Position numbers and translations under genes: made by a program. This document shows positions 1 through 8,427 of a stretch of DNA of 64,000 nt, piece by piece. The notes below the pieces were generated by a model that saw only the letters and a list, made by a program, of their open reading frames with translations, was not told where the DNA came from and did not search any database. How positions within the stretch are numbered: the stretch's first letter is position 1; the number at the start of each line of letters is the position of its first letter. The stretch covers positions 1,623,679 to 1,687,678 of the forward strand of contig NC_081337.1 of assembly GCF_022539665.2 (NCBI RefSeq). The letters run 5' to 3'. This stretch comes from Daphnia carinata (Eukaryota > Arthropoda > Branchiopoda > Diplostraca > Daphniidae).

Positions 1-126
1 TGGAAGTTCGCTAGGTGCTGAGCTCTTCAACGCGTCAAACACACCAGGAATTTTACCAGCTACAAAAAATTAAAGTTCACAAATGTTATTTATGACAATT
101 AAATATAACATTTGTGTGCTATTTAC

Positions 127-477
127 CTGGAAGATATGCAAGGCATAGCAGGCGAAACACAAAGTCTCGCACTGGATTCGGTCCCTTGTTGTTGTAGAGG
201 GTGGCAAGGTGAAGATCCCGGACCTTTTTCAGAACGCCTTGGCACCAGTGGAAATTGCAGCCAAAGTGCTAGCAATCCACAAAGTGCCTGCGGACAGCCG
301 TAAATATAGCACGTTCGAAATCGGTCACGATCCGCTGGACTCTAGGAAGGGGGATTATATCCTATTACAATATAAAATTTATTATTTTTACATAACAAAC
401 TATTTGTAAATAAGATAGTATCTATACCTTTATCTTCTCGAAGACAGCGCTATAGTCGGCTGCTCTTCTCCTGGTCA
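127..477 (-). pseudogene. MULE-type transposase remnant (two exons)
   Basis: Reading the minus strand, 477-428 encodes a segment ending D-Y-S-A-V-F-E-K-I-K followed by a GT donor. After an 86-bp intron, 341-127 encodes a segment with I-V-T-D-F-E-R-A, G-C-N-F-H-W-C-Q and L-A-Y-L-P, again ending at a GT donor. This spacing matches the catalytic-core region of MULE/Mutator-like transposases (an Asp followed by a C-x2-H-like block), which catalyse cut-and-paste transposition. One in-frame TAG interrupts the second exon between the two blocks, so it is a dead fragment. Homology is judged by motif only; no termini are visible. Confidence 0.55.
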
Positions 478-895
478 TGCAAATCTCTTCTTTCTATTCG
501 CCGCCGGCAACTATCTTCAACTTCCTCGGCTTTAGCACCCATAAATCTTCTTCATCAATTTTTTTTCAAAGTCAATATAAATATTAACTTAATCCTTTGG
601 CATACGTCACTTGATGAGTAATGCTATGTCATGCTCGGCTATCCACTTCGGTGGTAGAATCCTCTTCTTGGTAAAGAAGTTGAGGAATTGTTAAAGTGTT
701 AAATTACAAATAATTTATTTTTCGCCCATCTACCGTTATCTACCATCTCCTCTCTCATCCATTCTCTTGTATCTCAACAGTTCTTCTTGCTCCTGGTGAG
801 GAACTAGCTTTCATACAGGCGAAGATTCATTAACATTCTTCTACTATTCATAGTAAACTTAACCGCAAATGTTATTAAAAACCTCGGAAGAAATG
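478..895. other. No recognisable gene
   Basis: AT-rich sequence without a convincing ORF or RNA gene. It may hold further decayed exons of the neighbouring MULE-like transposase, but I could not support any. Confidence 0.4.
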
Positions 896-958
896 TAACC
901 ACGGAGAATCGAACACAAGCCTACCCGTGTCACAGGTTACAGCGCTACCGATATGGTA
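896..958 (-). pseudogene. tRNA-like remnant (possible SINE head)
   Basis: On the minus strand there is a box A-like GGTAGCG and a box B-like GTGTTCGATTC about 30 nt apart. The outer ends can pair at about six of seven acceptor positions, but the T stem does not pair. This looks like a degenerate tRNA or the tRNA-derived head of a SINE. No isotype can be given. Confidence 0.4.
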
Positions 959-1297
959 AGACTTGCTTGTTAATCGTTGCTGATAGTTGTATGAGCAAGT
1001 ACAACATGAGTGCAACTGGAAAAGTTATTTATGCACTAAAAAGTAAGAAAAATTTAATAAATATTTCTGGTGTGGCCGTTGTAGTATTTTATTAAATGAA
1101 CTATATTAGATATAACATATTTAATGGTCCCCTGCAATTTAAATTAAAATAGGATAAAAGGTAAATGTTTGGTGAACCATTTAAGTTATGAGTTAACACC
1201 ATCGGCTCTTTACAAAGGGAAATGGATATAACCCGACGCTCTTACGCAAAATGTTGCCTACCGGATTGGAGGCATATCGTTCCTACTGGAACAAAAT
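959..1297. other. No recognisable gene
   Basis: AT-rich spacer with no supported ORF, RNA gene or repeat. Confidence 0.4.
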
Positions 1298-1497
1298 AAA
1301 ATAAATAGGACTATTTCTAAGGAGAAATAGGACTGATGCCGAGGAGAAATAGGACTGATGGCCTGGAGAAATAGGACTGTCCTAAAAGTTTTAAAAAGTC
1401 AGTCCTATTTCTCCCAGTCCTATTTCTCCGGTAGAAATAGGACTGAAAATTTCCAGTCCTGTTTCTCCAGTCCTATTTCGTTTCAGTCCTATTTCAC
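1298..1497. repeat. Cluster of inverted short repeats, core GAAATAGGACT
   Basis: The motif GGAGAAATAGGACT (with variants) occurs about four times in forward orientation (about 1303-1375) and again near 1432. Its reverse complement AGTCCTATTTCTCC occurs about five times (1402-1495). The two blocks face each other around 1378-1400 and could fold into a long hairpin. Such clusters are typical of subterminal repeats or of a small non-autonomous DNA transposon, but no target duplication was identified. Confidence 0.6.
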
Positions 1498-1539
1498 CGG
1501 CTACCTGAACCTCAAATTTTCGGTCATTGGTTACAAACG

Positions 1540-1856
1540 ATTGATGTGGAAATTGTTAATTGTGCGCTCGAGAGAATTCGTCTTTATCAAGATATAGAAG
1601 ATGGCAATTTACCACACCTATTGGTATTGCTTCCGCATCAACAGGTCATTTGTCGCATAATCATTTAACATTGGTTTGGGACAAAACCTATACCCAACGA
1701 ACTGAACCCAAGGCTCATCTCATTGAATCTGGAATTGGAAAATTAATCCGAAAAACGGGCAATGATAAAATTTTTCGCCTTCAAGATGATAAAAAACAAT
1801 TGGACTTTCATTTATCTTTTCAACCGCGTTGTATTCCCATACAAAACTCTTGTTGA
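1540..1856 (+). pseudogene. Env-like ectodomain fragment, element D (frameshifted)
   Basis: Two overlapping plus-strand frames give a continuous glycoprotein-like stretch: a first part with V-N-C-A-L-E-R-I-R-L-Y, then after a frame change near 1605 a part with T-T-P-I-G-I-A and a C-terminal C-I-P-I-Q-N-S-C before a stop at 1856. It lies immediately upstream of the Env C-terminal ORF at 1908 and on the same strand, so I read it as the preceding part of the same envelope gene. Assignment rests on position and weak composition only. Confidence 0.4.
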
Positions 1857-1907
1857 AAGAAATCTGATGCTTTTAACATTTTCGGCCAATAAAAACTCTT
1901 CGTTACA

Positions 1908-2795
1908 ATGGCGGCCATCATGGAAAATTTGTTGACAATAACATTGGCGGACCCCGCGCCACCTAGCGCTCAATATTTGGATCACCCCGCTAACTTACAA
2001 TATATTCGTGATCAATTTACGGACTATGAAAATGAATTATCACGATTAATTCAAATCTTACAATGTGATTCAAGAAAGGCCAAACATGTAAGAGCAGTTA
2101 TTGCAGCACAATATAATGGCTGGTTAGCTGCTTCGCATCTAGATCTGCCCAAATGCACATCATTACAAGCATTTGGAAAAACCGCCATTGTCATCTTGTG
2201 CAAACCTTTAAATGTGACTTTCGAGACCGTCATAACGTCTTGTGGAGCGCAACCAAAATTTAAAAACTATACCATTAATTTAGATGGTTGGGAACTTGTT
2301 AAATATTCGCCGTGCTATTGGACTAATGGATTTGTGAACTTTAATGACCTACCTTATGCGTTTCGCAATAACACTTGGAGGCCCGTGAACGCAAGTATCG
2401 TCTTACCGGTACAAGAACTTGCGCATTCTTTTCGCTATGAAGATGTAAAATTTTTTGATTATGAACATAAAAGTAACCCTGCGTATGGTGAAACTATTAT
2501 GGATCATATGAGTATTATGGCTGATATTGCCGCAGCTATGAATGAACATTCGCCGAATAAGTTTTCATCCCATAGTCGACCGAGTGTAACCAACGTTTTG
2601 TTATCAGCATCTGGAGTGAACTCTTATACTAGCTGGTGGGAAACTATTAAAAATTATTTCTTCATTGGTGTACTTTGCCTTCTTGGTCTACTTTTTCTAC
2701 GCATCTGTTATGGCTGTGAATTTTTCGGACTCATCAGCAAGTTATGCTGTCGCCCAATTCAAGAACCAGAACCGGATTTCGCTTATGAAGTCTGA
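1908..2795 (+). CDS. env: Env C-terminal fragment of LTR element D
   Basis: A 295-residue ORF aligns by eye with the C-terminal part of the A/B/C Env proteins. Shared features are a Cys followed by A-x-I-x-A-Q-x-N-G-x-L-A-A, then L-P-x-C-x-x-L-Q-x-F-G, a D-G-W near residue 127 and a C-Y-W shortly after. A strong hydrophobic segment around residues 245-268 is followed by a Cys-rich tail, consistent with a membrane anchor and short cytoplasmic tail. Unlike A/B/C there is no Thr-rich mucin block directly before this region and no ankyrin ORF downstream: the stop is 33 bp from the LTR. The start shown is the first ATG; the upstream frame is broken, so this is part of an old endogenous envelope gene. 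Confidence 0.7.
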   Translation: MAAIMENLLTITLADPAPPSAQYLDHPANLQYIRDQFTDYENELSRLIQILQCDSRKAKHVRAVIAAQYNGWLAASHLDLPKCTSLQAFGKTAIVILCKPLNVTFETVITSCGAQPKFKNYTINLDGWELVKYSPCYWTNGFVNFNDLPYAFRNNTWRPVNASIVLPVQELAHSFRYEDVKFFDYEHKSNPAYGETIMDHMSIMADIAAAMNEHSPNKFSSHSRPSVTNVLLSASGVNSYTSWWETIKNYFFIGVLCLLGLLFLRICYGCEFFGLISKLCCRPIQEPEPDFAYEV

Positions 2796-2828
2796 TTACG
2801 GGACGTAATCTCGCACCGCCGGGAGTGA

Positions 2829-3618
2829 TGTAACGAAGTCATAAAATACAAATTTTATTGAATTATATTGTGTCTTGATAGTTTGTTTTATTAACATGAT
2901 TATATATACATCCGTTGCCTTTATGCCTTATAAATATCATAATTCAAGTGTTGTTGCCCTTTCGTTGAATTCTTTTTTTATATTATACCTTGTGCTCTAC
3001 TTATTTCCGATTGGATGAATCTTCATGCGTAGGAAGTCGCGCCATGCATTTCCGTGAATATGAAATGTTTCTGCGTAAGACATCCGGAGCTCATTTGTCG
3101 GAAATGCTGTTTCCCTTAAGCAGGTAAGACCTATAAAAGGATGCCTTTTTGTTCCCAAAAGTTAGTTCTAGTTCCGCTTCGTTCTTACACTAGTTCCTGT
3201 TCTTGTTCAAGTTCTAGTTCTAGTGCTATCCTATCTACAAGTGTTGTTCAATTCATCAATAGTTGTGAGTATAAATTGTGTTAAAATCAATAACTATTAT
3301 AAGTGCTTCTCATCGCTGCTTGTGCGACCTATGAGCCTTTAATCTATATCTTCTCCGCAACGGTTCATCTTTATTTTATTCCCCGCCACAGTGGTGACGG
3401 TAAGATCAATTTCGCATAACTCTATTCCTCTATTTCCGTTTCCCTTTTTATGCCCATAACTGTGTATTTCCTTTGTTGTTGTTTGGCCCACTAGATAAAA
3501 AATATATTCGGCATTGTGGTAACGCATCCCGAGTTCATTCATTATTTATTTATTCATTATTATCATTTCTTGTCTTAATCAAGTAAAGTCATTCTTCTTA
3601 CAAGGAGAATGCTCAACA
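2829..3618 (+). repeat. LTR of element D
   Basis: A 790-bp segment begins TGTAACG and ends CAACA, directly downstream of env and directly upstream of a primer binding site and a gag-like ORF. It contains a TATA box (3132-3139) followed by a TTC-rich leader (3160-3235). No second LTR copy is visible, so the borders are inferred from the TG...CA ends and the flanking env and PBS. Confidence 0.65.
3132..3139 (+). promoter_or_regulatory. TATA box in LTR D
   Basis: TATAAAAG lies about 300 bp into the LTR and would place a transcription start near 3165, leaving a long R/U5 of roughly 450 bp. Confidence 0.5.
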
Positions 3619-3621
3619 TAA

Positions 3622-3635
3622 TGGTGGCAGCGATC
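3622..3635 (+). other. Primer binding site of element D
   Basis: TGGTGGCAGCG starts 3 bp after the inferred LTR end. It begins with TGG, the complement of a tRNA CCA end, as expected for a retroelement PBS. The primer tRNA was not determined. Confidence 0.55.
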
Positions 3636-3652
3636 TATCGAACTCACCTACA

Positions 3653-4075
3653 ATGACGGATAATAGTTTTGCTAGTAGGCATAAACTTTCTCGTTCTCCT
3701 GTAACCGCTACCAAAAGTCCCATTGAGCCAGTCATACAAATTGAAGAACCTGTAGTCAGATCGCTTAATTTTGGTAAAACTTCCACTTCAACTCGTGCTG
3801 GAGCTGAGAAGTTTACGGGTAATAAAACTTCGATAAGGGCGACAGAAGCTATTGGGAAATCTGCCTCCCCTGTTTTAAAACCTAGGGAAATTCCAAATAA
3901 TCCTCAGTTAAGAAAGTTAAGATCGAACTCTGCGTATGAACTAGTAACGGGGGTAGACCTTTCAAACGTTCGCAAACCCCGGGCCAAAAGTAACGCTAAC
4001 CCCTCGGCTGCACGAGATTGTCCTTCCATACTAACTAAATTAATAAACCACCTTTCACCCAAGAAAACCGTGTGA
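3653..4075 (+). CDS. gag: Gag-like ORF start, element D (truncated)
   Basis: A 140-residue basic, Ser/Thr/Pro-rich ORF starts at the first ATG after the PBS, the usual position of gag. No capsid or zinc-knuckle motif is present because the frame runs into the 70-bp minisatellite and stops. The call rests on position after LTR and PBS. It shares no obvious sequence with the coiled-coil Gag of element C, so D belongs to a different lineage. Confidence 0.45.
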   Translation: MTDNSFASRHKLSRSPVTATKSPIEPVIQIEEPVVRSLNFGKTSTSTRAGAEKFTGNKTSIRATEAIGKSASPVLKPREIPNNPQLRKLRSNSAYELVTGVDLSNVRKPRAKSNANPSAARDCPSILTKLINHLSPKKTV

Positions 4076-5890
4076 ATACAATGTGATACAGCAAGATTCA
4101 ATACCTACATTCAAACAGCATCAAATATACGTGTATTCAATGTGAATACAGTATGATACAGTGAGTTTCAATATCTACATTCAAACAGCATCAAATATAC
4201 GTGTATTCAACGTGAATATAGTGTTATAGAATCAGTTTCATGATCTACATTCAAACAGTATCAAATATACGTGTATTCAATGTGAATATAGTGTTATAGA
4301 ATCAGTTTCATGATCTATATTCAAACAGTATCAAATATACGTGTATTCAATGTGAATATAGTATGATACAATGAGTTTCAATATCTACATTCAAACAGCA
4401 TCAAATATACGTGTATTCAATGTGAATATAGTGTTATAGAATCAGTTTCATATCTACATCCAAACAGTATCAAATATACGTGTATTCAATGTGAATATAG
4501 TGTTATAGAATCAGTTTCATGATCTACATTCAAACAGCATCAAATATACGTGTATTCAATGTGAATATAGTGTGATACAGTGAGTTTCAATATCTACATT
4601 CAAACAGCATCAAATATACGTGTATTCAATGTGAATATAATGTGATACAGTGAGTTTCAATATCTACATTCAAACAGCATCAAATATACGTGTATTCAAT
4701 GTGAATACAATGTGATACAGTGAGTTTCAATATCTACATTCAAACAGCATCAAATATACGTGTATTCAATGTGAATATAGTGTTATAGAATCAGTTTCAT
4801 GATCTACATTCAAACAGTATCAAATATACGTGTATTCAATGTGAATATAGTGTTATAGAATCAGTTTCAATATCTACATTCAAACAGCATCAAATATACG
4901 TGTATTCAATGTGAATATAGTGTTATAGAATCAGTTTCATGATCTACATTCAAACAGTATCAAATATACGTGTATTCAATGTGAATATAGTGTGATACAG
5001 TGAGTTTCAATATCTAAATTCAAACAGCATCAAATATACGTGTATTCAATGTGAATACAATGTGATACAGTGAGTTTCAATATCTACATTCAAACAGCAT
5101 CAAATATACGTGTATTCAATGTGAATATAGTGTTATAGAATCAGTTTCATGATCTACATTCAAACAGTATCAAATATACGTGTATTCAATGTGAATATAG
5201 TGTTATAGAATCAGTTTCATGATCTACATTCAAACAGTATCAAATATACGTGTATTCAATGTGAATATAGTGTGATACAATAAGTTACCATATCTACAAT
5301 CCAACAGCATCAAATATACGTGTATTCAATGTGAATATAGTGTTATAGAATCAGTTTCATGATCTACATTCAAACAGTATCAAATATACGTGTATTCAAT
5401 GTGAATATAGTGTTATACAATCAGTTTCAATATCTATATTCAAACAGCATCAAATATACGTGTATTCAATGTGAATACAATGTGATACAGGTAGTTTCAA
5501 TATCTACATTCAAACAGCATCAAATATACGTGTATTCAATGTGAATATAGTGTTATAGAATCAGTTTCAATATCTACATTCAAACAGCATCAAATATACG
5601 TGTATTCAATGTGAATATAGTGTGATATATCTACATTCAAACAGCATCAAATATACGTGTATTCAATGTGAATATAGTGTTATAGAATGAGTTTCATATC
5701 ACATTCAAACAGCATCAAATATACGTGTATTCAATGTGAATATAGTGTTATAGAATCAGTTTCATGATCTACATTCAAACAGCATCAAATATACGTGTAT
5801 TCAATGTGAATATAGTGTGACACAGTGAGTTTCAATATATACATTCAAACAGCATCAAATATACGTGTATTCAATGTGAATACAATGTGA
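4066..5890. repeat. 70-bp minisatellite, about 26 copies
   Basis: The unit contains ATCAAATATACGTGTATTCA and TCTACATTCAAACAG and repeats every 70 bp for about 1.8 kb. Variants differ mainly in the middle (gtgttatagaatcag versus gtgatacagtgag). A few units are shortened, for example near 5625-5705. It lies exactly between the broken gag of element D and the LTR of element A, so it either arose within one of them or replaced their ends. Confidence 0.95.
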
Positions 5891-6194
5891 TAGCAACTCC
5901 GATTAATGATTAATAAACACGGGTTTATATACCAGTGGGGGCTACAGCAGCGCACGTCATGGTTATAATTAGCATCACGCTTAGACGGCGGGAGCGTGAC
6001 AAGGTCATGGCGCGATGGCTGTATGCCACGCGCCATACCCAGCTCCGTGCCATAGAGGCGCTGCGCTAAGCATACTCAGAGCGGTTCCTATTCAATAGGT
6101 GGTGACGTAGTGTATACACTACGCGTTGCACCTACGTCACGGATAGCATAGGCTACCGCCAAGTGTACATGAAAGTGTATATTGACTCATTACA
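5889..6194 (-). repeat. 3' LTR (U3 part) of element A
   Basis: On the minus strand the LTR begins TGTAATGAG directly after a polypurine tract and continues leftward to the minisatellite. It includes a TATA box near its left end, so only U3 and the start of R seem present; the rest is replaced by or merged with the minisatellite. It contains a perfect 18-bp palindrome (6106-6123) and TGACGTA-type sites. Confidence 0.6.
5924..5931 (-). promoter_or_regulatory. TATA box in LTR A
   Basis: The minus strand reads TATATAAA about 265 bp into the LTR, the expected place for a core promoter at the U3/R border. Confidence 0.5.
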
Positions 6195-6209
6195 TTCCTT
6201 CCCCCTTTA
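6195..6209 (-). other. Polypurine tract of element A
   Basis: The minus strand reads AAAGGGGGAAGGAA immediately before the LTR TG, the position of a plus-strand primer in LTR retroelements. Confidence 0.65.
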
Positions 6210-6448
6210 TCGATAAGAGTTGGTCCTCCAACTCCATACTACACACTAGATATTTCTTATGCCCTAGGCGTATACAAATGGGGACTAAACACTTCAACGT
6301 TGTTTATACGAATGAGCTTTTTTGAGTTCCATTTTTTTTTTTTTTTTTAACTAAATCTAGGGCCCCGAACGTTTTCAAGATATCTAGCATTTATTTATTT
6401 TAATATTGTACTCTGAGTTCTACTTGGTGGGTGCGGCGATTCTTGTGG

Positions 6449-6928
6449 TTAATCTTCTTCCGACGCTGAACCGGCTCTTCTCCTTCTCTTGCAGCTTCTT
6501 TCTCGGTCGTAGTGAATTATCAGCGTTTTCTGGCCTTTTCTCCTCGGTGTTATATTTCTGTTCAGGAATACCTTAGCTATTTCTTCTCTTTCGCCGATGT
6601 AATCCGTGGCATAATTTCCAAGATAGTCTGGTTCGTCATATCTCGCGCCGTTCCTTAACAGTACTTCAATTATCTCGGGGTTCCCATATCGTACGGCTAC
6701 AATAAGGGCCGTTTCATGGCGCGTCAGAGATTTTTGGTTGATGTTTACACCGTGCATGCATGCACTGTTGACATATTCTTTCTTGCTGTTGAATCTCGCT
6801 GCATAGTGTAGGATCGTTTCTCCATCGCGACTTAACTGTTTTATCAGTGGAGTTATCCACAAAAAACCGATGCTTTCTTCGTTTTTTAATGCGATGGCCA
6901 CCATTAGGGGAGTTTCCCCTAGACAGTT
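6449..6928 (-). pseudogene. Ankyrin-repeat accessory protein, C-terminal part, element A
   Basis: This frame carries ankyrin-type repeats with G-E-T-I-L-H-Y-A-A, H-E-T-A-L-I-V-A-V-R-Y-G and E-I-I-E-V-L-L-R-N-G-A, then a basic tail rich in Arg and Lys. It continues the N-terminal ORF at 6929-7984 after a one-base frame change near 6928: the intact B and C copies read through the equivalent point. Ankyrin repeats are protein-binding modules; the target is unknown. The gene lies between env and the polypurine tract, the place where complex retroviruses keep accessory genes. Confidence 0.7.
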
Positions 6929-7984
6929 TCATTCGCTAAACTGACACCTGTGGAATGACAGGGTTCTGAGTAAGTGTTCGTTGTTGTCTGCGGCGGCTCG
7001 GTGAGCTATTGTTTCACCCTTTTCTGTGATGTCGATGTTTGCGCCGAAAGTCAATAATAGTTCCGTGACGTCGTATCTTTTCTTATTTACACTTTCGTGG
7101 AGCATGGTTCTTCCGTTTGGGAATTTTGTATCCAAAAAGCTTCCCACGCTCCTCCCTGTTGCTCTTCCCTCCTCTTCTTTTCCTTTCAGAAATTTTCTAA
7201 GCGTTTCTCGAGGGGCGTTGATTATCTCGAAGACGAACTGTCCTCGTTCGGCTGCTATGGTGGCTAGCCTCTCGATGCGTTGATTGGCTGCATCGCCGGC
7301 CGCTAAAGGAGGGAAGGTCTTTAGCATGCAGTTACGGCAACTGCGAGTGATGTGCTCTTTTTGGGCATGGTTTAGTCCTCCTTCTTCGTTGCTTGCGGGT
7401 GTGTCGTAGTAATCACCTCTGTGTCCCATCTTACTCCGATCGTCGTCACTGTGAAACACACTTTCTTCGTCGTCATATTCGTACGGCCCAGCGCTTGAAT
7501 TACTTTCAAAGCTTCCGGTCGTATGATACACGTCGTCGTTGTCGCTGCTACTGTCTTCCATTGACGTGGTGTAGTGTCCATCGTCGTATTCGCTACTAAT
7601 GGATTCTTCACCTTCACTTGTGTTTTCTTGGGGCGGTTCACCTTTACTGTGATTGCAATTTGACTGTTTTTCGTCCCGATTGCGGTGCATGTTTGGCAGT
7701 TCTACTGTCGTTGCGTCGCTGTCCGCGATATCTCCGTCCTTCTTGATCTGCTCAATCATTTTTCTTAGCCAATTTGGGTCATCGTCACCACTTTCCTCTA
7801 TTTCGTGTTTCGCGATTTCTACTTCAGTGCACAATTCAGGCCCTATGTCAGACGTCGGTCCTTTCTCGATTTTTATGGCTTGTTGAGTTTCATCGCTTTC
7901 TATCCAGTCGTTTACTAGATCTTCAACCCAGCACGGGCGTTCCTGTTTGATTGGATTCCGTTGGTTGTTGATTGTAGACGACAT
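6929..7984 (-). CDS. Ankyrin-repeat accessory protein, N-terminal part, element A
   Basis: A 351-residue ORF starts with ATG at 7984. The first about 200 residues are very acidic and Ser-rich (runs of D/E/S), followed by a C-R-N-C pair near residue 217 that recurs as C-K-N-C in B and C. Residues about 290-345 hold the first ankyrin repeats (G-R-T-M-L-H, V-T-E-L-L-L-T-F-G-A, E-T-I-A-H-R-A-A-A-D-N). The acidic leader followed by ankyrin repeats resembles I-kappa-B-like proteins in layout only. It is followed by the frame break at 6928. Confidence 0.75.
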   Translation of the reverse strand: MSSTINNQRNPIKQERPCWVEDLVNDWIESDETQQAIKIEKGPTSDIGPELCTEVEIAKHEIEESGDDDPNWLRKMIEQIKKDGDIADSDATTVELPNMHRNRDEKQSNCNHSKGEPPQENTSEGEESISSEYDDGHYTTSMEDSSSDNDDVYHTTGSFESNSSAGPYEYDDEESVFHSDDDRSKMGHRGDYYDTPASNEEGGLNHAQKEHITRSCRNCMLKTFPPLAAGDAANQRIERLATIAAERGQFVFEIINAPRETLRKFLKGKEEEGRATGRSVGSFLDTKFPNGRTMLHESVNKKRYDVTELLLTFGANIDITEKGETIAHRAAADNNEHLLRTLSFHRCQFSE

Positions 7985-8427
7985 CTTGGTTTTAGGGATA
8001 GTAGGTTAGGAATTGAAGAAAGTCAGGAGTTGTTTGAAGTGTCTGTTGACTCTTGCTAAGATTTGTTTCCAAACTGAAGTTAGTGTTAGTGTACATCATC
8101 TTTTATAGTACCCATTTGGTTTGTCGGCTTTTCATCATTAGCTCGGCCTTTTATTTGGGTTATCTTTTAAATGGGGTATCATATTAGGTGTCTATTAGAG
8201 CAGAACTATCCTACTATAAGCTTTATTTATTGTTTTTGTCTATTACTGTTTGACTTGCTGTGTTTGTATTTTTACTTTGATATATGTAATATACTACTTT
8301 CTTTTAATACCTTGTGTTTTTCATTTATTACTATTATTTTTTTTTTCATTTTGTATTATTATTTTTTTTTTCAATTTGTTTTCTCTTATATATATATATA
8401 TATAAATATATATATATTTTTTTTTTT
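7985..8427. other. Spacer between env and ankyrin ORF, element A
   Basis: Non-coding, with T-runs and a short (TA)n tract (about 8388-8418). It is the leader of the ankyrin ORF. A separate promoter or a splice acceptor for it could lie here, but none is clear. Confidence 0.45.

Noticed and set aside
4066-5890. CRISPR-like array
   Set aside because: Units are contiguous 70-bp tandem repeats without unique spacers, in a eukaryotic context.
8388-8418. TATA-rich stretch as a promoter for the ankyrin gene
   Set aside because: It is a simple (TA)n/T-run tract with no other promoter evidence.
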